The notes: generated by a model not told the origin, from the letters alone. A DNA stretch of 13,400 nt from an uncultured Brevundimonas sp. (GCF_943913055.1 NZ_CALTWS010000055.1:1-13400); one strand, 5' to 3'; positions 1 to 7,393 are shown, counted from the stretch's first letter. Made by a program: numbers and translations.

Positions 1-2055
1 CCCAATGCTCCGCCCGCCCAGGCCGAGGTGGCGCGTCCCAGCCGCGCGCCCGGCGGCGGCTTTGCCCGCCCGGTCAGCCGCGAGGACGACCGCGACAAAC
101 GCTTCTCCGACGCCGGCAAGGCCGTATCGCGCACGCGGGGCGAGCCCAAGCGCCGCGAAGGCCGCCTGACCATCTCGGCCCTGGCCGGTGACGGAGATAC
201 CGCCGAGCGCATGCGCTCGCTGGCCTCGGTCCGCCGTGCCCGCGAACGCGAGAAGGAAAAGCGCAAGGGCGGATCGACCGATACGCCGAATCGTCCGCGC
301 GAAGTCGTCATTCCCGACGTCATCACCGTGGGCGACCTGGCCAACCGGATGGCCGTCCGCGGCGTCGACATCGTCAAGTTCCTGATGAAGCAGGGCATGA
401 TGATGAAGATCAACGACGTCATCGACACCGACACCGCCGAGCTGGTGGCCGACGAATACGGCATGACCGTCAAGCGGGTGTCCGAATCGGACGTCGAGAC
501 CGGCTTCCTGTCCGATGCCGTGGATGACGAGGCGACGACGCCGCGCGCGCCGGTCGTGGCCATCATGGGTCACGTCGACCACGGCAAGACCAGCCTGCTG
601 GACGCGCTGCGCACCACGGATGTGGCGGCGGGCGAGGCCGGCGGCATCACCCAGCACATCGGTGCCTATCAGGTGAAGACACCATCTGGCGAAGCCGTGA
701 CCTTCCTGGACACGCCCGGCCACGCGGCCTTCAGCGCCATGCGGACGCGCGGCGCCACCGTCACCGACATCGTCATCCTGGTGGTGGCGGCCGACGACGG
801 GGTCATGCCCCAGACGATCGAGAGCATCCAGCATGCCAAGGCGGCGAACGCCCCGATCATCGTGGCCGTCAACAAGATCGACAAGCCTGATGCGGACCCG
901 CAGAAGGTCGTCAACGAACTGCTGCAGTACGAGATCATCGGCGAGGCCTTGGGTGGAGACACCCAGATCGTCGAGGTTTCGGCCAAGGCCAAGACCAATC
1001 TGGACGGCCTGATCGAGGCCATCCTGCTGCAGGCCGAGGTCATGGACCTGAAGGCCGATCCGGAACGCTCGGCCGAAGGCGTGGTCATCGAAGCCAAGCT
1101 GGACAAGGGCCGCGGCCCCGTGGCTACCGTCCTGGTCAAGCGCGGCACGTTGAAGCGTGGCGACATCGTCGTGGCCGGCTCGGCCTGGGGCAAGGTTCGC
1201 GCCCTGCTGAACGAGCGCAACGAGCAGCTGACCGAGGCGGGCCCGTCCGTGCCGGTCGAGATCCTGGGTCTGGACGAGGCTCCGTCGCCGGGCGACATCT
1301 TCGCCACGGTGGAGAACGAGGCCCGCGCCCGTGAGCTGACCGAATTCCGTGCCCGTCAGAAGCGCGAGAAGGCGACCGGCGGCATCAACCAGGTCAGCCT
1401 GGTCGATATGATGGCCAAGCTGGGCACCAAGAAGATCAACGAGTTGCCGGTCCTCATCAAGTCGGACGTCCAGGGCTCGGGCGAGGCCATTCAGGGTTCG
1501 CTGGAGAAGATGGGCAACGACGAGGTGCGCGCGCGGGTCGTCTATTCGGGTGCCGGCGGTATCACCGAAAGCGACGTGCAACTGGCCAAGTCGGCCGGTG
1601 CGCCGATCCTGGGCTTCAATGTCCGGGCCTCGAAACAGGCCAAGGATCTGGCCGATCGCGAGGGTGTGGAGATCCGCTACTACTCCATCATCTACGATCT
1701 GCTGGATGATATGAAGGGCGTGCTGTCCGGCATGCTGGCCCCGCTGCAGCGCGAAACCTTCCTTGGCAACGCTCAGGTGCTTCAGGTCTTCGACATCTCC
1801 AAGACCGGCAAGATCGCCGGCTGCCGGGTGTCCGAGGGCGTGGTCCGCAAGGGAGCCAAGGTTCGGATCATCCGCGACGACGTCGTGGTTCTGGAACTGG
1901 GCACGCTCACCACGCTCAAACGCTTCAAGGACGAGGTCAACGAAGTCCCGTCGGGTCAGGAGTGCGGCATGCACTTCCAGGGCTTCCAGGACATCAAGGC
2001 CGGCGACTACATCGAGTGCTTCACGGTCGAAGAGATCAAGCGCACGCTGGACTAG
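1..2055 (+). CDS. infB: Translation initiation factor IF-2 (5'-truncated by window edge)
   Basis: GTPase that delivers fMet-tRNA to the 30S subunit and promotes subunit joining. The reading frame is open from base 1, so the start lies outside the window; 684 codons are present, and alphaproteobacterial IF-2 usually has a few hundred more N-terminal residues. In window codon numbering, a basic Arg/Lys-rich IF-2-associated segment covers about 1-98, followed by the IF2_N domain at about 104-158 (ITVGDLANRMAV onward). The GTPase domain begins near 183: P-loop GHVDHGKT at 190-197, G3 DTPGH at 237-241, G4 NKID at 291-294 and G5 SAK at 327-329. Domains II, III and IV follow, with the C-terminal tRNA-binding domain ending in EIKRTLD. 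No frame break is visible. A strong terminator follows at once, so infB is the last gene of its transcript here; rbfA, its usual partner, does not follow. Identification is secure. Confidence 0.98.
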   Translation, partial: PNAPPAQAEVARPSRAPGGGFARPVSREDDRDKRFSDAGKAVSRTRGEPKRREGRLTISALAGDGDTAERMRSLASVRRAREREKEKRKGGSTDTPNRPREVVIPDVITVGDLANRMAVRGVDIVKFLMKQGMMMKINDVIDTDTAELVADEYGMTVKRVSESDVETGFLSDAVDDEATTPRAPVVAIMGHVDHGKTSLLDALRTTDVAAGEAGGITQHIGAYQVKTPSGEAVTFLDTPGHAAFSAMRTRGATVTDIVILVVAADDGVMPQTIESIQHAKAANAPIIVAVNKIDKPDADPQKVVNELLQYEIIGEALGGDTQIVEVSAKAKTNLDGLIEAILLQAEVMDLKADPERSAEGVVIEAKLDKGRGPVATVLVKRGTLKRGDIVVAGSAWGKVRALLNERNEQLTEAGPSVPVEILGLDEAPSPGDIFATVENEARARELTEFRARQKREKATGGINQVSLVDMMAKLGTKKINELPVLIKSDVQGSGEAIQGSLEKMGNDEVRARVVYSGAGGITESDVQLAKSAGAPILGFNVRASKQAKDLADREGVEIRYYSIIYDLLDDMKGVLSGMLAPLQRETFLGNAQVLQVFDISKTGKIAGCRVSEGVVRKGAKVRIIRDDVVVLELGTLTTLKRFKDEVNEVPSGQECGMHFQGFQDIKAGDYIECFTVEEIKRTLD

Positions 2056-2066
2056 CGACGACAGGG

Positions 2067-2094
2067 CGGAGGCACGGCGACGTGCCTCCGTTTT
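2067..2094 (+). terminator. Intrinsic terminator of infB
   Basis: A perfect 10-bp stem (CGGAGGCACG at 2067-2076 with CGTGCCTCCG at 2081-2090) closes a GCGA tetraloop of the GNRA type and is followed by TTTT. It begins 11 bases after the infB stop. It is the best terminator in the window and marks the end of the infB transcript. Confidence 0.9.
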
Positions 2095-2120
2095 GCCTTA
2101 CGTATTGAAGATCAAGCCTC

Positions 2121-2633
2121 ATGAAACGCCTTCTGATCCCGCTTCTGGCATTCGTTTCCGTCGCCGGACCGGCGATGGCCGAGACGCGCTATCTGGCGTT
2201 CGATGCGTCCAACCGGGTGACACAGGCTCTGACGCGCGGGGTGACGCTGGAGGCGGACCGGGGCCTGTTCGGCGCGATCAGCGTCCGGCGGATCATCTCC
2301 ACCTCCAATCGAGGCTCGGCCGACATCCGTCGCGGCGGCCCGGATGCAGTGCGGCGCGCCTTGCCTGACGGCTCGCGCGAGACCAGCGTCTATACAATCC
2401 GTCCCGAAGGCGGCGGACGCGGCCTCAGCCGCGCCCTGTGTCCCAGTGCCGAAGAGGCCTGGCTGGTGCTGGGGCGAGTGCGCCTGGGGCGGCCGTTGAC
2501 TCTGCATGCGGTCGGGCGCTGGACGGACGGCACCTACCGCCATTGTGTCGAGCTGTCCTACGACTGGCGCGGCGAATGGGCCATGCCGCCGGCGACCGGC
2601 GTCGATCCGGACGCGGCGGCCGCGCGGCCCTGA
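2121..2633 (+). CDS. Small secreted protein of unknown function
   Basis: A 170-residue protein that I do not recognise as a named family. Residues 1-20 form a classical Sec signal peptide: KR at positions 2-3, a hydrophobic core LLIPLLAFVSVAG, and an AMA-E cleavage site after Ala20. The mature part is about 150 residues, rich in Arg and Gly, with two cysteines (C107 and C142) that could form one disulfide in the periplasm. It has no membrane span after the signal. The Shine-Dalgarno sequence is weak (GAAG at 2107-2110, 10 bases before the ATG). It starts 66 bases after infB, behind that gene's terminator, so it needs its own promoter or readthrough. The clean signal peptide is the main reason for choosing this frame over a longer antisense ORF. 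The gene is probably real; the function is unknown. Confidence 0.72.
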   Translation: MKRLLIPLLAFVSVAGPAMAETRYLAFDASNRVTQALTRGVTLEADRGLFGAISVRRIISTSNRGSADIRRGGPDAVRRALPDGSRETSVYTIRPEGGGRGLSRALCPSAEEAWLVLGRVRLGRPLTLHAVGRWTDGTYRHCVELSYDWRGEWAMPPATGVDPDAAAARP

Positions 2634-2645
2634 AATTACAAGACG

Positions 2646-2668
2646 CTGACCGCTTAGGGAGCGGTCAG
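2646..2668. terminator. Shared hairpin between convergent genes
   Basis: A 9-bp perfect stem (CTGACCGCT at 2646-2654, AGCGGTCAG at 2660-2668) closes a 5-base loop. It lies between the convergent genes ending at 2633 (+) and 2654 (-). On the plus strand it is followed by TTCCTTTCC, and on the minus strand by a loosely T-rich stretch, so it may work as a modest bidirectional terminator. The TAA stop of the minus gene lies inside the hairpin and its last sense codons form one arm. Confidence 0.6.
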
Positions 2669-3058
2669 TTCCTTTCCTACACGGCGAGTCTTGTGCGTCC
2701 AGCGCCAGCTTGGCGGCGTCAGAAGCATAAAGGCGGCCAGCGTCTGCGCGACGCCCGCGACGAACCCCAGAGTCAGCCAAGGATTACCCCACCATTCGCC
2801 GAGGCCGAGCTTGACCATGTTCAGCCAGACCACGGACATCAGCAGCAGGAACACCCATTTGGCCACGGCCGATTTTAGTCGAGTGATGGCGAGCCCCATC
2901 ATCGGGACGACCCAAGGCGTCACCACTGTAAAGACAACGGCGAGGGCGACGCCGTCCACCTCGGCGCGGCGGTCGAACAGCCCGATCAGGTGAAGGGTTT
3001 CCGCCGCCGCGCCCAAAACTAACAGACCTTCGAAGCCGCGCTTTTCGACTTGAACCAT
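2654..3058 (-). CDS. Four-span inner-membrane protein, unknown function
   Basis: A 134-residue, very hydrophobic protein. Four predicted membrane helices lie at about residues 9-27, 36-58, 66-87 and 93-114, with short charged loops and a basic tail (WRWTHKTRRVGK), which by the positive-inside rule is probably cytoplasmic. A strong ribosome binding site GGGAGGG (plus-strand 3063-3069) lies 4 bases before the ATG and fixes the start and strand. I see no catalytic motif and cannot name a family; it resembles many small conserved membrane proteins of alphaproteobacteria. It is transcribed towards the small secreted protein gene and shares a hairpin with it, and it diverges from argD across 212 bases. 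The ORF is well supported; the function is unknown. Confidence 0.75.
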   Translation of the reverse strand: MVQVEKRGFEGLLVLGAAAETLHLIGLFDRRAEVDGVALAVVFTVVTPWVVPMMGLAITRLKSAVAKWVFLLLMSVVWLNMVKLGLGEWWGNPWLTLGFVAGVAQTLAAFMLLTPPSWRWTHKTRRVGKELTAP

Positions 3059-3256
3059 TGAACCCTCCCGTAAGTGCTCCTGAGCGGAAGGTGCGGGGAC
3101 GATGTCGCGAATGCACGTGAACAGTAGGCAAGGTGGATGAATTCGCGGACAGGTCGGCGGGCTTGCCGGTGTTGACTATGCGGCCCCTGCGTTCGACAAG
3201 GCCTGACCCTTTTTCTTAGCGGTCCCGTCGCCTCCGCGCCGGGGCCATCTCGTTTC

Positions 3257-3263
3257 TGGAGGT
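3257..3263 (+). promoter_or_regulatory. Ribosome binding site deciding the GTG start of argD
   Basis: TGGAGGT lies with its GGAGG core 8 bases before the GTG at 3271. This supports translation from GTG, giving the N-terminus MSTEHLMGVYNR, rather than from an internal ATG. Confidence 0.8.
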
Positions 3264-3270
3264 CTGTTCC

Positions 3271-4467
3271 GTGTCCACCGAACATCTGATGGGTGTCTAC
3301 AACCGCGCGCCGCTGGAGGTGGATCGCGGTCAGGGCGCACGTCTGTGGGCCAAGGACGGGACGGAGTATCTGGACTGCGTCATGGGCATCTCGACTAATG
3401 CCCTGGGCCACGCCCACCCCGTTCTGATCCAGGCGGTCAAGGACCAGGCCGAAAAGCTGTGGCACGTCTCCAACATCTTCCGCATCCCGGGCCAGGAGGC
3501 CCTGGCCGACGCCCTGTGCGAAAAGTCGTTCGCCGATGTGGTCTTCTTCACCAACTCGGGCACGGAAGCCGTCGAGTGCGCGATCAAGACGGCGCGTAAA
3601 TATCACTCCGCCAAGGGCGATGCCGAGCGCATCGACATCTACGGCTTCGACGGCAGCTTTCACGGCCGGACCTATGGCGCGATCAACGCCGCAGCCAACC
3701 CCAGCTACACCAACGGCTTCGGCCCGCCGATGGAGGGCTTCCATCAACTGAGGTTTGGCGATCACGACGCGCTCAAGGCCGCCATCGCCAATCCCAAGAC
3801 CGCCGCCATCATCGTCGAGCCGGTCCAGGGCGAGGGCGGTTGCCGGGCCATCCCTGAGGTCTGCCTGCGCGGCCTGCGCGAGCTGTGCGACGAGCACGGC
3901 GTGCTGATCATCTTCGATGAGGTCCAGTGCGGCATGGGCCGGACCGGAAAGCTGTGGGCGCATGAGTGGGGCGGCATGACGCCAGACGTCATGGCCATCG
4001 CCAAGGCCCTGGGCGGCGGCTTTCCCATTGGAGCGTGCCTGGCGACGACCGAGGCGGCCAGCGGCATGGTCGCGGGCGTGCACGGCTCGACCTTCGGCGG
4101 CAATCCGCTAGCCATGGCCGTGGGTCTGGCAGCCTTCGGTGAAATCTCGAAGCCCGAGACCCTGGCCAACGTCAACGAGGTCGCCGGCTATCTGAAACAG
4201 CAGCTGAACGGGCTGAAGGACCGCTATCCCGATGTCATCGTCGAGGTGCGCGGCAAGGGTCTGTTGATGGGGGTCAAGCTGATCCCCAACAATCGCGACT
4301 TCATGGGCTGGGCGCGGGACCAGGCGCAGCTGCTGGTGGCCGGTGGCGGCGACAATCTGGTGCGCATCCTGCCGCCTCTGAACCTGACGTTGGACGAAGC
4401 GCGCGAGGCGGTCGAGCGGTTCGAAAAGGCGTGCGAGGTCGCGCGCGGCAAGATGGCGGCCACCTGA
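3271..4467 (+). CDS. argD: Acetylornithine aminotransferase
   Basis: PLP-dependent class III aminotransferase of arginine synthesis. It transfers an amino group from glutamate to N-acetylglutamate semialdehyde to give N-acetylornithine, and many members also act as succinyldiaminopimelate aminotransferase in lysine synthesis. At 398 residues it has the usual ArgD length. Visible motifs: FFTNSGTEA at 92-100 (phosphate binding), GSFHGRT at 128-134, IVEPVQGEGG at 181-190, IIFDEVQCGMGRTG at 213-226 with Asp216 contacting the PLP ring nitrogen, and the Schiff-base lysine K245 in AIAKALGGGFPIG. The STFGGNPLA segment near 275 completes the cofactor site. It starts at GTG. Its stop is 9 bases from the stop of a convergent lipoprotein gene, with no terminator between them. 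argF lies downstream beyond that gene, which supports ArgD over related class III aminotransferases such as ornithine or GABA aminotransferase. Confidence 0.93.
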   Translation: MSTEHLMGVYNRAPLEVDRGQGARLWAKDGTEYLDCVMGISTNALGHAHPVLIQAVKDQAEKLWHVSNIFRIPGQEALADALCEKSFADVVFFTNSGTEAVECAIKTARKYHSAKGDAERIDIYGFDGSFHGRTYGAINAAANPSYTNGFGPPMEGFHQLRFGDHDALKAAIANPKTAAIIVEPVQGEGGCRAIPEVCLRGLRELCDEHGVLIIFDEVQCGMGRTGKLWAHEWGGMTPDVMAIAKALGGGFPIGACLATTEAASGMVAGVHGSTFGGNPLAMAVGLAAFGEISKPETLANVNEVAGYLKQQLNGLKDRYPDVIVEVRGKGLLMGVKLIPNNRDFMGWARDQAQLLVAGGGDNLVRILPPLNLTLDEAREAVERFEKACEVARGKMAAT

Positions 4468-4476
4468 GACGCGACT

Positions 4477-5466
4477 TCAACCGCCTCCAAGATTCTGCCT
4501 CACCGAACGGGGCACCTGGCTGGTCGGGCAGTGGGTGTAGCGATCGCCGTATTCGACGGTCGAGAAGCTGCCGCGCCCGTTGACGACGATGTCGAAGTCT
4601 GCGCGGTCGACCTCATCTAGTTCATTGCGGCTGGAGGCCTTTATCCGATAGCGGTTCCCGCCCAGCGCCTCGAAGCCATCGATGGTGATGGCGCCGTCGA
4701 ACGAGGCCAGCGTGCGTTCGTCGAAATAGCTGATCATGTCGCCGCCATCGGCGATGGCCCGGGCGCAGGTCTGGCCGATGGCGTAATAGCCCTTCTCTAA
4801 CGGCGGAAAGGCTAAAGCACCGCCAGACGATGATGCGGTCGAGGCGGTTGATGCGGCCGCCTGGCGACCTTCGTCCGTCAGGGTGCAGATCTGCCCTTTG
4901 TCGCTGGTGCCGCCCAGGACGTATTCGCGGCCGTTCCATCGCAGGAATTCGATGCACCCCGCGTCTTCGTCCATGCCGTTGACCATTTCGATGTCGGGCC
5001 ATGCCAGCCCGGGGCGAGCGTGAAATGCGTAGTGGCCGAAGGTCTCACGGAAGTCGGCGATGGTTCGCCATTCGCCCCCCTGTTGCGTCAACAGAGTGAT
5101 GCGGCGCTGGTTCATGCCATAGCAGTCGTCGCTGTCGCTCTTGACCAGGGCATCGGGTCGACCGTCTCCATTCAGGTCCTGATACTGTTCGATTTCGGCG
5201 TAGACCGCGTCGCAATCGTCCTCGCTGTAGCGCCACTGGTTGTCGCCTTGCGGTCGGTCGAAACCGGCGGCTGTCATGATGGCCGTCATCTCGTTCGGAG
5301 GGACCGCCGGTCGATCCTGGGTGCTGGATGCCGCCGCGCCGCTGTCCGCCGCTGTCTCGGGATTTGCGCGGGATTCAGAGCCACACGCCATGAGGCCGAA
5401 GGTCACCAAGCCGATGGCGACGCTGCGTCCCAAGGCCGATCGTTCCGGTGAGCTGTGGAAGGTCAT
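4477..5466 (-). CDS. Predicted lipoprotein with a calcium-loop motif, unknown function
   Basis: A 329-residue protein, read from the ATG at 5466. Residues 1-28 form a lipoprotein signal: Arg residues at positions 9 and 14, a hydrophobic run VAIGLVTFG, and lipobox LMAC with lipidated Cys28. A Ser/Ala/Pro-rich linker runs to about 55. Residues 97-105 read DLNGDGRPD, the DxNxDGxxD pattern of calcium-binding EF-hand or FG-GAP/VCBS-type loops. A Ser/Thr/Ala linker at about 201-217 separates this half from a C-terminal domain (about 220-323). Cysteines at 85, 115, 171, 194, 234 and 313 suggest disulfides in the cell envelope. An AGGGGA ribosome binding site precedes the start. The frame stays open upstream across argF, but that extension has no signal and is a GC-rich shadow. 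The gene lies antisense between argD and argF. I do not recognise the family. Confidence 0.78.
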   Translation of the reverse strand: MTFHSSPERSALGRSVAIGLVTFGLMACGSESRANPETAADSGAAASSTQDRPAVPPNEMTAIMTAAGFDRPQGDNQWRYSEDDCDAVYAEIEQYQDLNGDGRPDALVKSDSDDCYGMNQRRITLLTQQGGEWRTIADFRETFGHYAFHARPGLAWPDIEMVNGMDEDAGCIEFLRWNGREYVLGGTSDKGQICTLTDEGRQAAASTASTASSSGGALAFPPLEKGYYAIGQTCARAIADGGDMISYFDERTLASFDGAITIDGFEALGGNRYRIKASSRNELDEVDRADFDIVVNGRGSFSTVEYGDRYTHCPTSQVPRSVRQNLGGG

Positions 5467-5537
5467 GGATGGTCCCCTGCATTCACAACGGAGGAAACTA
5501 AACATCGGCGAAGGTGAGTGTCCAGAACGCGGCTCGA

Positions 5538-5552
5538 CGAACAGAATGTTCG
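5538..5552. promoter_or_regulatory. Interrupted palindrome in the lipoprotein/argF divergent region
   Basis: CGAACA-GAA-TGTTCG is a perfect inverted repeat of 6-bp arms around 3 bases. It lies 72 bases before the lipoprotein start and 77 bases before the argF start, where an operator could serve either gene. It resembles the CGAAC/GTTCG arms of Gram-positive LexA boxes, but the spacing is one base longer, and alphaproteobacterial LexA uses a GTTC-N7-GTTC direct repeat. Function is inferred from symmetry and position only. Confidence 0.35.
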
Positions 5553-5628
5553 CACATCTCCGGCTTGCCATTCCGCCTGTCTGACAGCATGAACGCGCCG
5601 AACCGCCTGATGGCGGGAGGAGTTCATC

Positions 5629-6543
5629 ATGGTGCGCCACTTCCTCGACATCCATCGCCTGTCCGCCGAGGACCTGCGCGCCATCCTCGACGACGCCCAT
5701 ACCCGCAAGGCTGCGCGCCGGGGCTGGCCCAAGGGGCGCGTCGATGCCGATGCGCCGGCGAAGGATCGCGTGCTGGCCATGATCTTCGAGAAGAACTCCA
5801 CCCGCACACGCTTCAGCTTCGATGCCGCCATTCGCCAGCTGGGCGGGTCGTCGATCATCGCTAATGCCGGAGATATGCAGCTGGGCCGGGGTGAGCCCGT
5901 CGAGGATACGGCGCGGGTGCTGTCGCGGATGGTCGATGCGGTCATGATCCGCGCCAACGATCATGAGGATGTGGAGCGGTTCGCGCGCGTCTCGACCGTG
6001 CCCGTGATCAACGGCCTGACTGACCGGTCGCACCCGTGCCAGATCCTGGCCGACATCCTGACGATTGAGGAACATCGTGGGCCGATTGCTGGCAAGACGG
6101 TGGCCTGGGTCGGGGACGGCAACAACGTCTGCCACAGTTTCATGCATGCGGCGGCCAAGCTGGATTTCCATCTGCAGGTCGCCTGCCCCGCCGACTACCA
6201 TCCCGACCTGCACGACCTGGCCCGTGGCGGGGCTCATGTGACCCTGACAAGCGATCCGCGCGAGGCGGTCAAGGGGGCCGATGTCGTGGTCACCGACACC
6301 TGGGTGTCGATGGGCGACGGAGACTATGAGGATCGGCTGGAGGCCTTCGACGGCTACACCGTCGACGACGCCCTGATGGAGGCGGCGGCGCCCGATGCGG
6401 TCTTTCTGCACTGCCTGCCTGCCCACCGCGGCGAAGAAGTCTCCGACGCCGTCATCGACGGGCCGCGCTCGCTGGTCTGGGACGAGGCGGAGAACCGCAT
6501 CCATGCCCAGAAAGCCGTGCTGGCCTGGTGTTTCGGGGGCTGA
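5629..6543 (+). CDS. argF: Ornithine carbamoyltransferase
   Basis: Cytoplasmic enzyme of arginine synthesis that joins carbamoyl phosphate and ornithine to give citrulline. The length, 304 residues, is typical. The carbamoyl-phosphate motif STRTR is at 57-61, HPCQ at 135-138, an ornithine-binding DxxxSMG motif (DTWVSMG) at 223-229, and the catalytic HCLPAHRG at 261-268, whose Cys262 belongs to the ornithine site. The HCLP and SMG signatures separate it from aspartate carbamoyltransferase. The start is the ATG at 5629 with GGGAGGAG (5615-5622) six bases upstream. A lipoprotein gene on the other strand separates it from argD, so transcription probably begins in the 162-base divergent region, where I find only a weak promoter candidate. 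A hairpin overlaps its stop codon. Confidence 0.97.
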   Translation: MVRHFLDIHRLSAEDLRAILDDAHTRKAARRGWPKGRVDADAPAKDRVLAMIFEKNSTRTRFSFDAAIRQLGGSSIIANAGDMQLGRGEPVEDTARVLSRMVDAVMIRANDHEDVERFARVSTVPVINGLTDRSHPCQILADILTIEEHRGPIAGKTVAWVGDGNNVCHSFMHAAAKLDFHLQVACPADYHPDLHDLARGGAHVTLTSDPREAVKGADVVVTDTWVSMGDGDYEDRLEAFDGYTVDDALMEAAAPDAVFLHCLPAHRGEEVSDAVIDGPRSLVWDEAENRIHAQKAVLAWCFGG

Positions 6544-6560
6544 TCGAGACCAGCCCCCGA
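6533..6560. terminator. Hairpin at the argF stop, possible terminator
   Basis: A perfect 10-bp stem (TCGGGGGCTG at 6533-6542 with CAGCCCCCGA at 6551-6560) closes an 8-base loop. It overlaps the last argF codons and sits between argF and the convergent gene ending at 6568. Neither strand has a T-run after it, so it is not a standard intrinsic terminator. It may slow polymerase or protect the mRNA 3' end. Confidence 0.45.
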
Positions 6561-6567
6561 CGACCGA

Positions 6568-7071
6568 TCAGCGCAGGTTGACGTCCGCCACCCCGCCCGC
6601 ATCCGGCGTGGTCTTGGTCAGATTGGCTTTCGCGATTTCATAAAAGAAGCCGACGGGGCCTTTCTTCGAGACCCAGACGCGACCGTCGTCGCCGTCGAAG
6701 CGCAGCAGGGTCAGGTGCGGGTCGTCCTTGCCCTCGGGATACCAGGCCGCGACGATAGGGTTCCAGTTGCGGTCGATGACGCCCTGATCGTGGTCGATCG
6801 ACAGCTTGCCGTGGAAACAGGCCCAGACTTCCTGATCCTTGGAGCCATAGGTGAACATGGCATCCTGGGCCCCGCCCGAGACATCGCGGGCCAGATCGGT
6901 GTCGTTGCGGGTGAAGAACCAGATGGTGCTGGCGTCCTCGTCGCGGAAGGCGGTCATCGGCTGACTGTGATAGCCGGGCCGGTCCAGGCCCAGCATGCCG
7001 GTGTTGGACGACTTCAGGTGTTTCCAGAACTCGGTTTCGGCTTCGGCGGCGGTGAGGGTCTTGTCGCTCAT
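6568..7071 (-). CDS. Pyridoxamine 5'-phosphate oxidase-like (general stress protein 26-type) flavin-binding protein
   Basis: A 167-residue split-barrel protein of the PNPOx-like superfamily, the group annotated as general stress protein 26 or Pyrid_ox_like. Members bind FMN or a related flavin, usually as dimers; the substrate is generally unknown. Supporting segments: MLGLDRPGYHSQPMTA (about 26-41), the IWFFTR strand (50-55), the MFTYGSKDQEVWACFHGKLSI stretch (about 72-92, central barrel strands), the NPIVAAWYPEG helix region (104-114), and LTLLRFDGDDGRVW (about 120-133). The start is the ATG at 7071, where AGGAG lies 6 bases upstream; an in-frame extension to 7290 would overlap the next gene and is rejected. 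It lies 74 bases downstream of the small membrane protein gene on the same strand and may be cotranscribed. True PdxH is longer and has a different C-terminus, so vitamin B6 synthesis is unlikely. Confidence 0.87.
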   Translation of the reverse strand: MSDKTLTAAEAETEFWKHLKSSNTGMLGLDRPGYHSQPMTAFRDEDASTIWFFTRNDTDLARDVSGGAQDAMFTYGSKDQEVWACFHGKLSIDHDQGVIDRNWNPIVAAWYPEGKDDPHLTLLRFDGDDGRVWVSKKGPVGFFYEIAKANLTKTTPDAGGVADVNLR

Positions 7072-7145
7072 GGCGGGCTCCTGATCGTTCGGGGACGGAC
7101 AGGAGAAGGGCTGAGCCCCGGCGATGGTTCCGCGTCGCTGATCGC

Positions 7146-7352
7146 TCAGTAAGTTCTCATCGGCATGCCCATCAGGGCGGCCAGATGGATCGCCAGGATG
7201 AAGACGGCGGTGGCCGCCAGCAGCATGATGACCCGCCAGGGGATCATGCGCACGCCCTTGCGAGGATCCCACGGCCGCGCCCCGCGCCACCCGGCGAAGA
7301 CCGTCAGGGCCACGGCGGCAATGATCAGGGCGAGGGTGACGCTCAGGGACAT
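7146..7352 (-). CDS. Very small two-span membrane protein, unknown function
   Basis: Read from the ATG at 7352 this is 68 residues; an in-frame TTG at 7361 would add three. Two membrane helices are evident: about residues 3-21 (LSVTLALIIAAVALTVFAG) and 42-60 (WRVIMLLAATAVFILAIH), joined by a basic loop (RGARPWDPRKGVR), which suggests both ends face the periplasm. No clear Shine-Dalgarno sequence precedes either start. The hydrophobic pattern is too regular for a chance frame, and the ORF fills the space between the PNPOx-like gene and the podJ promoter region. I do not recognise a family. It is transcribed away from podJ. Confidence 0.62.
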   Translation of the reverse strand: MSLSVTLALIIAAVALTVFAGWRGARPWDPRKGVRMIPWRVIMLLAATAVFILAIHLAALMGMPMRTY

Positions 7353-7393
7353 GCGGGCCAAGTGGCCTGTGGGCCTGTCGGGCGCAAGGGCGT

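Noticed and set aside
2112..2780. 222-residue minus-strand ORF over the small secreted protein gene
   Set aside because: It overlaps a plus-strand gene with a clean signal peptide and a minus-strand membrane gene with a strong ribosome binding site; its Arg/Gly/Pro-rich product is typical of a GC-rich shadow frame.
3172..3200. Possible sigma-70-type promoter for argD (TTGACT)
   Set aside because: The -35 match is good, but 17 bases later there is only GACAAG and no convincing Caulobacter-type -10; too weak to call.
3019..4083. 354-residue minus-strand ORF antisense to argD
   Set aside because: argD is certain from its motifs. The antisense product is low-complexity and has no recognisable fold.
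5525..5552. Alphaproteobacterial SOS box near argF
   Set aside because: GAAC elements are present, but the spacing is 10 rather than the 7 of the GTTC-N7-GTTC box.
5565..5593. Possible promoter for argF (TTGCCA, 17 bases, CATGAA)
   Set aside because: Only three of six -10 positions match; argF must have a promoter nearby but this one is not supported.
5467..6504. In-frame upstream extension of the lipoprotein ORF across argF
   Set aside because: The lipobox signal with its start at 5466 fits perfectly, and the extension is antisense to the certain argF gene.
7072..7290. In-frame upstream extension of the PNPOx-like ORF
   Set aside because: AGGAG before the ATG at 7071 marks the start, the extension lacks family similarity, and it overlaps the small membrane protein gene.
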